The position numbers and the translations under genes were made by a program. A stretch of DNA of 64,000 nucleotides, taken from positions 62,001 to 126,000 of the forward strand of contig NZ_JACOFU010000001.1 of assembly GCF_014284275.1 (NCBI RefSeq), in the 5' to 3' direction. Below, piece by piece: positions 50,206 to 59,297 of this stretch; within the stretch, counting starts at the first letter, position 1; each line of letters starts with the position of its first letter. The notes below the pieces were generated by a model that was not told the DNA's origin, ran no database searches, and worked only from the letters and a program-made list of their open reading frames with translations. The DNA is from Affinundibacterium amnicola (GTDB taxonomy: Bacteria > Pseudomonadota > Gammaproteobacteria > Burkholderiales > Burkholderiaceae_D).

Positions 50206-51768
50206 ATGAAAACTACAAAATTCTTACTAGCTAGCATGGCTTTTTGCGTCGCGAATGCTTATGCGCAAGATGGCAATAATGCGGCTAGTCAAACGAATGC
50301 TTCCGCAGCCGCAGTTTCTGCAGATAAACCAAGAGCTGCTTCTGCGGTGAATGAACGTTTATTGCCAGCTGAATCAGCGGTGCATTCGACAGGTCAGGTA
50401 AATATTAAAGGGAAAGTGGTTCCCTACAAGGCAACCGCTGGTACTCAGCCTGTATGGGATAAAGATGGCAAAGTCATTGCATCTTTGTTTTATACCTATT
50501 ATCAACGTAGCGATGTAACGAACAAGGATAAGCGCCCGTTGGTGATTTCTTTCAATGGTGGCCCAGGTTCTGCGTCAGTGTGGATGCATGTTGCCTACAC
50601 TGGACCAAAGATGTTGAACATCGATGATGAAGGCTATCCAGTGCAGCCTTATGGTGTGCGTGACAATCCGCATTCGATTCTTGATGTTGCCGATATTGTC
50701 TATATTGACCCGGTCAATACCGGTTTTTCACGTATCCTTGATCCAAAGGCAGATCGTGCTCAATTCTTTGGTGTGAATGCTGATATCGCTTACTTGGCCG
50801 AGTGGCTCAATACTTTTGTGTCGCGCACAAGTCGTTGGAACTCGCCAAAGTATTTGATTGGTGAAAGCTATGGTACAACGCGTGTTTCTGGTTTGGCGAA
50901 AGAGCTGCAAAACAACCATTGGATGTATTTGAATGGTGTGATTCTGGTGTCGCCAACTGGCTTGGGAATTAAGCGCGATGGCCCGGTAAAAGATGCCTTG
51001 AACTTGCCTTATTACACCGCAACCGCTTGGCATCACAAGATGTTACCAGCCGATCTGCAAAAGCGTGACTTGAATGAAGTGCTGGCAGAATCCGAAAACT
51101 TTACGTTAAATGAATTTATTCCTGCCTTATCGAAAGGTGGATTTATCGATCCTGTACAAAGACAGCATATCGCTGCAAAAGTAGCGCGTTATGCTGGTGT
51201 GTCGGAAACCGCCATCATGCAGCACAATTTGGCGATGCCGCCTGCCTATTTTTGGAAAGAGTTGTTACGTACGAGCGGACAAACAGTTGGTCGTTTGGAT
51301 TCTCGCTACCTAGGGATTGATCGTATCGAAGCTGGCAGTGGACCAGATTACAATGCCGAGTTGACTTCATGGCTGCATTCATTTACTCCGGCAATCAATC
51401 ATTATTTGCGTGACGTCTTAAAGTATAAGACAGACGTCAAGTACAACATGTTTGGACCAGTGCGCCCTTGGGATAATAGTAATGACAATACGGGGGAAGA
51501 TTTGCGTTTGGCGATGGCGGAAAATCCTTACATGCGTTTATTGGTGCAGTCTGGCTACTATGATGGCGCAACGAACTACTTCGATGCGAAGTACACGATG
51601 TGGCAGGTTGATCCTAGCGGTAAGATGAAAGACCGTATGGAATTTAAAGGCTACCGCAGTGGTCACATGATGTATTTGCGTTCGGAGGATTTGGTGACAT
51701 CGAATGAACATATTCGTGAATTCATTAAGAAGGCGACACCAGCGGCTGGACAAGCCGCAAAGTATTGA
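50206..51768 (+). CDS. S10-family serine carboxypeptidase, secreted
   Basis: A 520-residue alpha/beta-hydrolase of peptidase family S10. The signal peptide is residues 1-20 (MAFCVANAYA-Q). The oxyanion-hole region is ISFNGGPGSASVWMH (about 114-128), the nucleophile is S221 in LIGESYGTTRVSG, and the catalytic aspartate and histidine are expected in SGYYDGATNYFDAKY and YRSGHMMYLR near the C-terminus. It should remove C-terminal residues from peptides in the periplasm or outside the cell. The second linker (about 20-60) is alanine/serine-rich. It is monocistronic, followed by a strong terminator. Confidence 0.92.
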   Translation: MKTTKFLLASMAFCVANAYAQDGNNAASQTNASAAAVSADKPRAASAVNERLLPAESAVHSTGQVNIKGKVVPYKATAGTQPVWDKDGKVIASLFYTYYQRSDVTNKDKRPLVISFNGGPGSASVWMHVAYTGPKMLNIDDEGYPVQPYGVRDNPHSILDVADIVYIDPVNTGFSRILDPKADRAQFFGVNADIAYLAEWLNTFVSRTSRWNSPKYLIGESYGTTRVSGLAKELQNNHWMYLNGVILVSPTGLGIKRDGPVKDALNLPYYTATAWHHKMLPADLQKRDLNEVLAESENFTLNEFIPALSKGGFIDPVQRQHIAAKVARYAGVSETAIMQHNLAMPPAYFWKELLRTSGQTVGRLDSRYLGIDRIEAGSGPDYNAELTSWLHSFTPAINHYLRDVLKYKTDVKYNMFGPVRPWDNSNDNTGEDLRLAMAENPYMRLLVQSGYYDGATNYFDAKYTMWQVDPSGKMKDRMEFKGYRSGHMMYLRSEDLVTSNEHIREFIKKATPAAGQAAKY

Positions 51769-51915
51769 GCCAAGCTGTGGTCCGTTTTGAGTACAGCGGT
51801 GCAAATGTGATTTGAGAAAATGCAAATTGAATTGAAGTAGCATCGCACTCTTAGTTTGTCATAGTGCTCTTCTGCGGTCAACAGTAAGTAGTACACAGTA
51901 CACAATATATAAAAA

Positions 51916-51954
51916 TAGGGAGTTCTGATTATGGTCAGAACTCCCTAATTTTTT
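51916..51954. terminator. Terminator between the S10 peptidase and FecR-domain genes
   Basis: TAGGGAGTTCTGA and TCAGAACTCCCTA form a 13-bp perfect stem (51916-51928 with 51935-51947, loop TTATGG). It is followed by TTTTTT on the plus strand and preceded by AAAAA, so it can serve both convergent genes. Confidence 0.92.
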
Positions 51955-51965
51955 AGCGGATTAAC

Positions 51966-54284
51966 TTATTGTTCATGCACTTCGCGTTTAGATTCTTTTT
52001 TATTGTCTGAACTCTTCTCACGTTCCGGACGTTCAACCCGCATCACTGGTGCCGTTTCGCGTCTTGGTTCTGCCATTCTTACTTCCTGTCTTGGCTGCGG
52101 CATTTCGCGTGGCATTGCTGCCTGAGGACGTTCTTGGATTCGTTCTTGTATGCGTTCAGGAGCGCGTTCAGGAGCGCGTTCCACACGACGTTCAAAGCGT
52201 TCAGCATTGCGTTCATTGTTGATGTTGACAGGTCGATTGACTGTCATTTCTGCATTGGCATTAGGAACCGGGTTGACGTTCTGATTTGCATTATTGCGAT
52301 ACTCACGAATCGGATCTTGACGCTGAGTGGAGATTGAGGCTCGCGTTGCTTCGCGATTACTGTCTTCCCATCGATCACGTTGTTGCGAACTGGTCGGGTC
52401 CATACGATCAATCCGTATCCTTTGACTTTGACGTTCGGCTGACATCTCTTCTACTGTTCGTATGCCAGAATTAGATGAAGCTTGTGGCTGAGTAGCAATT
52501 GAAGTATTTTGCACAGGCGCAGTCACCGTTTGATTAAAACCACGCGACTCGATCTGCGCAGGGCGTTCAAAGCGTTGTGCATTCGCACTGCTACGGTCAG
52601 GCGTATTTAAGTTACGTGATTGTGGCATGGTATTGGGAATTGCCAAGCCATTCTCTGAACGCAGCTCAGTCCTGTTTGACCGTTCAAATCTGTCGTTACG
52701 TGCTGGGCGTTCATCCGAGCGATTGTCATCGTAGCGATTGATTTTTCCCGCATCATTGATTTTGATCGGTTCACCACGGTTTGAGCCAGTAATCACCGGG
52801 CGGCTGCGGAACTGATCGTTTTCTTGCCAGTTACGTGGACGTGCATCGCCAAAACGATTATTTTTGTCCGGAGTGAGATCCGGACCATCCAAATTCACCC
52901 GCATGTTTTTGGTATCCGAAGGACGAAGCGCAGACGATGCAGGGAATACGTGATCGCCGCGCACAAAGGTTTGCGTTGGTACTGACGTCACTGCATTGTG
53001 GACGTGCTGATTGCGATAACGATCATTACGATACGAGTCGTTATCACGTGATTGGCGATTGATGACCGTTGTATGATTGACGATGACAGTTTGGTTCATA
53101 TGTTGAATATAGCGCGAACTGCGGGTGTAATGTGGACGATAAACTTCGCCAGGCCCGAGTGGGAACCATGAGACGGATGGTCCGTGGCTATGTCGAGAGC
53201 TTAAATTGATGCCAGCGTTTAAACCGCCGCTACCGATGCCTACCCATGCGACCAATGCTGGTGCATAGACAGCGCGGTGATGTCGTTCATAACGACCCGG
53301 CACCCAACCCCAACGCTTGCCAACATAAGCCCAACGTCCATAGTGATAGGGCGCAAAACCCCACGGTGAACGATCTACCCAAGTCCAACCCCAAGGTGCA
53401 ACCCACACCCATTTACCATCGCGGTAAGGTGCCCAGCCAACTGAAATACCACGTGGATACCAAATTGCACCATATTCGAGGTGAGTATCCCAATTGCCAT
53501 ATTCATCTAACTGTTGGTAGCCCACCATATCGCGCGGCACGTAACGCGCAGAAATAGAATTGTCCTCAGCACGATCACGATCAGCAGCCCATTGATCGAA
53601 GGTGTCGAATGGCGGCACCCGAACAATTTGTGTGTGATTTAAATTGGTACCAGAGAAGCGCGTTTGTTCGCCCTCACGCAGCGTAATGACATCGCGATCA
53701 CCTTGTGCCACGCCGACGCCACGACGAACCATCACGGTGCTGGTATTGTCCTCATTGATATTGATGCGGTATTCACCTGGTTCTTGAATTGAAAAACTCA
53801 GATTAGGCGTGTTGACCTCAAAGTTTTCCCGTTCCTGCAAAGCGCGTACGCGTAGCACTAAACTACCTTGTGACAACTGAATTTGTGTGTTTTCATCGTT
53901 CAAGGTGATGAAGCTAATACGTGTGCGCTCATTTAAGCGCAAAGCATTGGCACCAACTTGTAACTCAGCACGACCACCGTCGGGTACCGAAACACTGTCA
54001 CCAGTTGAAATTGGGCGATTCGCTAATAAAGGCACCCACTGATTACTACCAGCATCTGCAAAACTGATATTGCCGTAGGAATAGCCAACTCGCGCAATCC
54101 GACTTGGTGGTTCGTAATTTTGGTCATCCGGTGCATTTTGTAAATTGCTTGGCGGATTGGCTGGCGGATTGGCTTGTGGTGGGGGAAGATTATTTTGCGC
54201 ATGTGCCTGACCAATGAACAGGCAGGAGCTGATAGCGATAGCAGTGAGGCTTGCGATTTTCTTGGGATGTTGCAGTATATTCAT
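51966..54284 (-). CDS. Secreted FecR-domain / DUF6600-type protein with long disordered tail
   Basis: A 772-residue protein from ATG 54284, preceded by an AAAGAAA site; the frame opens at 54383. The signal peptide ends at about residue 29 (FIGQAHA-Q). A FecR-like beta domain (about 65-240) contains RAELQVGANALRLNERTRIS and EGEQTRFSG. A tryptophan/tyrosine-rich domain (about 270-370) has repeats such as GWAPYRDGKWVWVAPWGW and WGFAPYHYGRWAYVGKRWGW, typical of DUF6600. The C-terminal half (about 400-772) is R/N/E/Q-rich and likely disordered, including RAPERAPERIQERIQERP. It is probably periplasmic or surface-associated. The role is unknown; no sigma-factor gene is adjacent, unlike classical FecR. 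Confidence 0.78.
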   Translation of the reverse strand: MNILQHPKKIASLTAIAISSCLFIGQAHAQNNLPPPQANPPANPPSNLQNAPDDQNYEPPSRIARVGYSYGNISFADAGSNQWVPLLANRPISTGDSVSVPDGGRAELQVGANALRLNERTRISFITLNDENTQIQLSQGSLVLRVRALQERENFEVNTPNLSFSIQEPGEYRININEDNTSTVMVRRGVGVAQGDRDVITLREGEQTRFSGTNLNHTQIVRVPPFDTFDQWAADRDRAEDNSISARYVPRDMVGYQQLDEYGNWDTHLEYGAIWYPRGISVGWAPYRDGKWVWVAPWGWTWVDRSPWGFAPYHYGRWAYVGKRWGWVPGRYERHHRAVYAPALVAWVGIGSGGLNAGINLSSRHSHGPSVSWFPLGPGEVYRPHYTRSSRYIQHMNQTVIVNHTTVINRQSRDNDSYRNDRYRNQHVHNAVTSVPTQTFVRGDHVFPASSALRPSDTKNMRVNLDGPDLTPDKNNRFGDARPRNWQENDQFRSRPVITGSNRGEPIKINDAGKINRYDDNRSDERPARNDRFERSNRTELRSENGLAIPNTMPQSRNLNTPDRSSANAQRFERPAQIESRGFNQTVTAPVQNTSIATQPQASSNSGIRTVEEMSAERQSQRIRIDRMDPTSSQQRDRWEDSNREATRASISTQRQDPIREYRNNANQNVNPVPNANAEMTVNRPVNINNERNAERFERRVERAPERAPERIQERIQERPQAAMPREMPQPRQEVRMAEPRRETAPVMRVERPEREKSSDNKKESKREVHEQ

Positions 54285-54485
54285 GATGTTTCTTTCGCAC
54301 ATTTGAATAGTTGAAAGTGTCAGCGGTGTTACCTGTGTAGACATAACGCAGCAGATGTGTTTTTGGATGTCACAAAAATTCACAAAATGCTAAAAAATCT
54401 GATGTGATCAAATTATAGGAAACGCGAGATGTTAGAAAGGCAGGATTTACGCTTGCTTACAAAAAGATCCAAATGTGCAAAAACG

Positions 54486-55655
54486 TTATGATGCTCGTAA
54501 GCAATCGACAATTTTCATACGCGAGGCGCGCCATGCTGGAATGAAACCACCAATGAAACCCATGCTTAACGAGAACATGATTGTTTGTAAAATAATTTCA
54601 CTTGTCATTTTGAATTGAAATGCAAGTTCGCTGAATGTTTGAAAATTTGTCGTTGAAATATCGACAGTTTGCATCCAGGATGCCGCGAATAAGCCGATTA
54701 CGCCGCCAACTAAAGATAGTAATAAGGATTCTGATAGAAAGGCAATTAATACTGCACTTCGTCTAAATCCAAGCGCACGTAATGCACCAATTTCGCCGAC
54801 CCGCTGAGCAACAGCCGCAAACATTGTGATCATCGCACCAACGATGGCACCGATTGAAAATATCACTGATAAACTTAATCCTAAGATGCGGATAAAGGTC
54901 GCGAGTGCTTCACTTTGTTCTGCGTAGAATTGAATTTCAGGCTTGGCATCAATTTGTAATCGAGGATCATTCTTAATCGCCGCTTGTAGATTGTCTGTGG
55001 CGGTCAAATCATTGAGGCGAAATACAATCGTTGAATAAGCATTGCGACGAAATGCCGCCATCAGTTGTTCACTATCGCCCCAGATCTCGCTATCGAAACC
55101 GGTTTTGCCAGAATCAAAAATGCCAACGACTAGCCAATCTCTTTGTGCGAAGCGCAGTGTTTCTCCCAAGCTGGCACCACGAAAACCTTGTGCAATCGAG
55201 CGTCCGGCAACGATTTCGGAACTGCCAGGGCGAAACATCCGACCCTCGATCATTTTTACCTGTGGACGCAATTCCAAACCTAATGCCGAAGTTCCACGCA
55301 AAGTGACATTGCTGGGTTTGCCATTGCTACGTTTGGCTAAATTGTTCAGTACAACCGGTTCTTTGCTGATGAGAAGCTTGCCATCTCGATTGGTTGCGAT
55401 ACCCGGTAAACTGGCGATAATTGCTGCCTGGTCGCGTGAGATGCCGCTATTAATTTCGGCTCCAGCGCCTTTGCGTAACACCAACACATTGTCGGGCTGT
55501 CCGGTCGCGACTAAGGTGGCGCGTATGCCTTCACTCATCATTAAGACAACGGTGAAGACAAAAATCACCAAGGCCATGCCACCCGCAGTTAACAGCGTGG
55601 TAACACGGCGTACCCATAAGTTTCGTGCGACGTAGGAAAATGGAATCGCCTTCAT
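54486..55655 (-). CDS. ABC transporter permease (FtsX/MacB-like), second permease
   Basis: A 389-residue FtsX-type permease with an N-terminal MacB-like periplasmic domain. Helix 1 lies at about residues 15-40 (VTTLLTAGGMALVIFVFTVVLM). The periplasmic domain spans about 40-260, and three C-terminal helices close with PAWRASRMKIVDCLRAS. The ATG at 55655 overlaps the stop of the preceding permease gene (ATGA), which decides this start over the longer frame from 55712. It is the last gene of a four-gene export operon. Confidence 0.88.
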   Translation of the reverse strand: MKAIPFSYVARNLWVRRVTTLLTAGGMALVIFVFTVVLMMSEGIRATLVATGQPDNVLVLRKGAGAEINSGISRDQAAIIASLPGIATNRDGKLLISKEPVVLNNLAKRSNGKPSNVTLRGTSALGLELRPQVKMIEGRMFRPGSSEIVAGRSIAQGFRGASLGETLRFAQRDWLVVGIFDSGKTGFDSEIWGDSEQLMAAFRRNAYSTIVFRLNDLTATDNLQAAIKNDPRLQIDAKPEIQFYAEQSEALATFIRILGLSLSVIFSIGAIVGAMITMFAAVAQRVGEIGALRALGFRRSAVLIAFLSESLLLSLVGGVIGLFAASWMQTVDISTTNFQTFSELAFQFKMTSEIILQTIMFSLSMGFIGGFIPAWRASRMKIVDCLRAS

Positions 55656-56809
55656 GCGACATGCCTCAGACCATTGACGATATCGATACGGCTCATTTTC
55701 CATGCTGGCCAAGCAGCGGCGACGACACCGACAATCAGGCTGGCTAGAATTTGTAATAGCATGGTGGTTTGCGACACCATGAATGTTGGGAAGAGTGTAC
55801 CAACTGCTTTTGCAAATGCCGCCGCAATCGGTAAGGTGAGCAGCAAGCCAGCACCGCCACCGATTAATGCGATGACCAAGCTTTCACCAAATAAGAGTTT
55901 GACGACAAAGCCCGGTGAAAATCCGAGGGCTTTCAAGGTAGCATATTCAGCCAGCCGTTCGCGAGCCGTCATGGTCATCGTATTCGCCATGACGGCCATA
56001 ATAATAATGATGATGACAAAACTAACCGCATTGACTGCAACCAAGATCGCTTCACTCATTGATACGAAGCCGAGTTGAAAGGCTTTTTCCGTTTCTGTTA
56101 AGGTTTCGCCCAAAGAATTCTTAAACAAGGCGTCTATCCTTTCCGAAACGATAGGTGCGTTATCAGGTTCATTAATTCGCACAATATAAACACCAACGTA
56201 ATCAGCGCCGCGTTTTAAACGTTGTCGATTCGATTCAGCGAGCAATTGCCAATGAAAAAGGAATTGCGATTCATCTGTTTTTGCATCGACGCCATCCCAA
56301 ATGCCGCGTAGCGTGAAGGTCCAGGTGCCGGGAAAAATCGTACCGCGTAGGGGAATTTGATCGCCGATTTTCCAACCATATTGATCGGCTAATTTACGTC
56401 CAACGATGGCACCCTGTCGATCTAAAATGAAGGCTTTTTTCTCTTCGTCTTTTAAAACATATTCTGGATACAGTGCCAAATAACTTGCAGGCTCGACTGC
56501 GAATTGTGGAAAAAAATTTCTTTCGGTAATATAAATCCCACCAAACCAGTTGGACCAACTGACACCCGTGACACCGTCGACATTGTGCAGACGCTCGGCA
56601 TAACTTAAAGGCAGCGGGAAAGTCAGTGAGATAGAATTACGCGTGATTAAACGCACGCTGGACGTGCCATCGACACCAGCATACCAAGCGTCAATAATCG
56701 TGCGTAGTAAACCGAAAGCGCAGATCGCCACGATTAAACCGATCATGGTCAATAATGTTCGTAGCTTGTGCCGAAAAGCGTTTTTGAGTAAGAGACGGAA
56801 GATGAACAT
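55652..56809 (-). CDS. ABC transporter permease (FtsX/MacB-like), first permease
   Basis: A 385-residue permease of the same type as its downstream neighbour, with which it overlaps by four bases. Helix 1 is at about residues 17-38 (LLTMIGLIVAICAFGLLRTI). A large periplasmic domain (about 40-260, including LYPEYVLKDEEKKAF) and three C-terminal helices follow, ending AWKMSRIDIVNGLRHV. Two distinct permeases instead of a MacB homodimer suggest a heterodimeric exporter or lipoprotein/cell-envelope transporter of the LolCE-like kind. It follows the ATPase gene by 14 bases. Confidence 0.88.
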   Translation of the reverse strand: MFIFRLLLKNAFRHKLRTLLTMIGLIVAICAFGLLRTIIDAWYAGVDGTSSVRLITRNSISLTFPLPLSYAERLHNVDGVTGVSWSNWFGGIYITERNFFPQFAVEPASYLALYPEYVLKDEEKKAFILDRQGAIVGRKLADQYGWKIGDQIPLRGTIFPGTWTFTLRGIWDGVDAKTDESQFLFHWQLLAESNRQRLKRGADYVGVYIVRINEPDNAPIVSERIDALFKNSLGETLTETEKAFQLGFVSMSEAILVAVNAVSFVIIIIIMAVMANTMTMTARERLAEYATLKALGFSPGFVVKLLFGESLVIALIGGGAGLLLTLPIAAAFAKAVGTLFPTFMVSQTTMLLQILASLIVGVVAAAWPAWKMSRIDIVNGLRHVA

Positions 56810-56823
56810 GATGGCGCCGTCGT

Positions 56824-57582
56824 TCAGACCGCTTGTGCGGGTGTTTCGGCCGCTTCATCTGGTACTAACACACCTTTTTCCAAATGAACTAATCGATGCG
56901 CGCGCGATGCTGCTTTGGGGTCATGCGTTACCATGATAATGGTCTTGCCTAGGTGTCGATGTAATTCGTCCAATAAATCCAATACTTCTCCCGCAGTCAC
57001 TCGATCCAAGTCGCCAGTTGGTTCATCTGCCACGATCAGCGCTGGATCAGTCACGAGTGCGCGCGCAATGGCTACACGCTGTTGCTGACCACCCGATAGT
57101 TCATTTGGATAGTGATCCATGCGATCGCTTAAACTGACCATTTCTAAGGCCGCCGTCACATGCGCTTTACGTTGCGAACGCGACAGATTCGTCAATAATA
57201 AAGGTAGCTCGACATTTTCAAAGGCATTTAATACGGGCATCAAATTGTAGAATTGAAAAATAAAGCCAACGTTCGCGGCGCGCCAGTCAGCGAGTTCGCC
57301 TTCGCTTAAATTGGCAATATTGACGCCCGCAATTTCTATGGTGCCAGCGCTTGGTTTATCGATGCCAGCGATCAGATTTAACAGCGTACTTTTGCCTGAG
57401 CCACTTGGGCCCATTAGCGCTAAGAAATCGGCGGTCTCAACATCTAAATTGACACCTTGTAAGACTGGAATATGCTGGCCACCGCGTGTATAAGATTTAT
57501 CCAAATCGCGAATCCGGATGATCGGTGGTGTGGACGATGCTTGAATGATGGATGACATTGGATCGGTCATTTGTTCACTCAT
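56824..57582 (-). CDS. ABC transporter ATP-binding protein (LolD/MacB type)
   Basis: A 252-residue ATPase. The Walker A motif is GPSGSGKSTLL (about residues 54-64), the signature is LSGGQQQRVAIARAL, Walker B is ALIVADEPTGDLD, and the switch histidine is in TIIMVTHDPKAA. The subfamily layout, with N-terminal LDKSYTRGGQHIPVLQGVNL, is that of the LolD/MacB group that works with FtsX-type permeases. It overlaps the adaptor gene by four bases. It should energise export through the two permeases with the HlyD-like adaptor linking to an outer-membrane channel encoded elsewhere. Confidence 0.93.
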   Translation of the reverse strand: MSEQMTDPMSSIIQASSTPPIIRIRDLDKSYTRGGQHIPVLQGVNLDVETADFLALMGPSGSGKSTLLNLIAGIDKPSAGTIEIAGVNIANLSEGELADWRAANVGFIFQFYNLMPVLNAFENVELPLLLTNLSRSQRKAHVTAALEMVSLSDRMDHYPNELSGGQQQRVAIARALVTDPALIVADEPTGDLDRVTAGEVLDLLDELHRHLGKTIIMVTHDPKAASRAHRLVHLEKGVLVPDEAAETPAQAV

Positions 57583-58799
57583 TTATTGGTGATTACAACT
57601 TTTTTACCTGCCACTAATTTCGCATCAGGAGACAAGACTAATTTGTCACCCGATTGAAGATTGCCTGTGACCTCTTGATTGTCACCGATCTTTCTGCCCA
57701 AAGTGACCGCTAGCATTTCGACCGTATCCGCTTTGACACGAAATGCCACTTTTTTACCATCACGATCGACGACGGTTTTTGGATTGATGGCAGTGACGGC
57801 TTGTTGATCGGCGTCCGTTGCCACTTGCGACAGTATGGTCACCTTGGCACTCATTTCCGGCAAGATGCGAGGATCGAGTTTTTCAAAACGTATCTTCGTC
57901 ATTACCGTTGCCTTGGCACGATCGACGGTCGGTACGATACCTGCAATGCTGCCGCGAAAACGTGTGTCTGGTAAAGCATCTAAAGTAATCTCAACAGGTT
58001 GTCCTATCGTGGCTTTTGCCAGATTACTCTCGGAGACATCCGCTTCGACTTCTAAGGTCGTCATGTCAGCCATAGTGACAACTGCACCTTGGCTACCGGC
58101 AGCGCTAGAGAAGGGGGTAATGATGTCGCCAACGTTGGCATTTTTGTTGAGCACAACGCCATCAAAAGGTGCGCGGATTTCGGTGAAATCTTGGTTTACT
58201 TGTTGTACTCGTAGTTGTGATCTTGCCACCGCCACTGCCGCTTTGGCAGAGCTCATTGCGGCTTTACTTGCATTAACTCGTTTAGTGGCGGCATCCATCG
58301 CCTGCGCCGATAAGAATCCTTGCGCCTTCAATCCTTGAGCACGTTGTAAATCCGATTCTGCGTTGACCAATTCGACGTTCGCTTGCGCCACACCTGCTTC
58401 AGCTTGACGAATATTCGCCTGCACCGCAGCCATCGCGGCCTGTACATCACTCGCATCAAGTTTTGCAATGATTTCACCTTGCTTAACTTTGCTTCCTTCG
58501 CGCACGTTCAGCCATATTAATCGGCCAGTCGCCTTGCTCGCGACAGCCGCACGTCTTTGCGCCACCACATAACCGGACGCACTTAGTTGCGCATACTGTT
58601 GCGATGGATAAGTAGTCACAACAGAACTAAGTTGTACTTCTTGTGTACTGGGTTTGAAGAGATAAGCAAGTATTGCAATTGCAATGAGAAGGACAATCAG
58701 CCAACGTCCGTAAGAGACAGATTTTTTCTTGCTTGGTGACACTTCACGATTAATTTTCAGTTGACTGAGAACGGTTTTTTGTGATTCGGTATTTATCAT
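57579..58799 (-). CDS. HlyD/MacA-type periplasmic adaptor (efflux subunit)
   Basis: A 406-residue membrane-fusion protein. It has an N-terminal membrane anchor (about residues 32-48, WLIVLLIAIAILAYLF), a lipoyl-type half-motif (ATGRLIWLNVREGSKVKQGEIIAKLD), an alpha-helical hairpin (about 120-200, alanine/glutamine-rich), a second lipoyl half (IRAPFDGVVLNKNANVGD), a beta-barrel domain, and a membrane-proximal end (SGDKLVLSPDAKLVAGKKVVI). It is the first gene of the operon. MacA- or DevB-like exporters of peptides, lipids or antibiotics share this arrangement; the substrate is unknown. The promoter should be in the AT-rich region upstream. Confidence 0.92.
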   Translation of the reverse strand: MINTESQKTVLSQLKINREVSPSKKKSVSYGRWLIVLLIAIAILAYLFKPSTQEVQLSSVVTTYPSQQYAQLSASGYVVAQRRAAVASKATGRLIWLNVREGSKVKQGEIIAKLDASDVQAAMAAVQANIRQAEAGVAQANVELVNAESDLQRAQGLKAQGFLSAQAMDAATKRVNASKAAMSSAKAAVAVARSQLRVQQVNQDFTEIRAPFDGVVLNKNANVGDIITPFSSAAGSQGAVVTMADMTTLEVEADVSESNLAKATIGQPVEITLDALPDTRFRGSIAGIVPTVDRAKATVMTKIRFEKLDPRILPEMSAKVTILSQVATDADQQAVTAINPKTVVDRDGKKVAFRVKADTVEMLAVTLGRKIGDNQEVTGNLQSGDKLVLSPDAKLVAGKKVVITNK

Positions 58800-59297
58800 T
58801 ATTGTTCAAACCTGTTTAGATAAAGTCTGATGGAGATTCATCAAATTGATTACTAGCGAGTTCAGGCAAGTTGCCGTTTGTTGTGCATGTCGTTACGTCT
58901 CATGCCAATAAAAAGGCCTATATATTAGTATCGTAACTTAAAATTATATGGTGATTTTTTTTGTTTCTTATTTATTCTATTTTTAAAGATTCAGATCAAA
59001 TAAATGTCTTGCATCGAATTGAGAATCGACGAGAATGAGACAGTGAACTAAGAACATGTCATGCCGTGGCATGCATAGGAATACTTGCCATGTACAATCA
59101 AACTGCTTATACAAATAAATTTGTAATTCATATGTATTAAAAAACTAAAATTTTGATAAGCATTTTTTGTGTATTTGAACTCATTTTGCCTTGCTGATTT
59201 AAATTGAATTATCTATTTTGCTTAAATGATGACCTTCAATTTCAGATTATTTCGAGGGAAATTATGACTAACCATAGTAAATCGCGGGGGAGCGAAG
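58800..59297. other. AT-rich divergent intergenic region
   Basis: About 500 bases between the ABC export operon and the autotransporter gene, very AT-rich in the middle (58920-58990 and 59090-59170). Both promoters should be here. I see no conserved operator or RNA gene. The last 15 bases (GGGGGAGCGAAG) form the ribosome binding site of the autotransporter gene. Confidence 0.4.
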
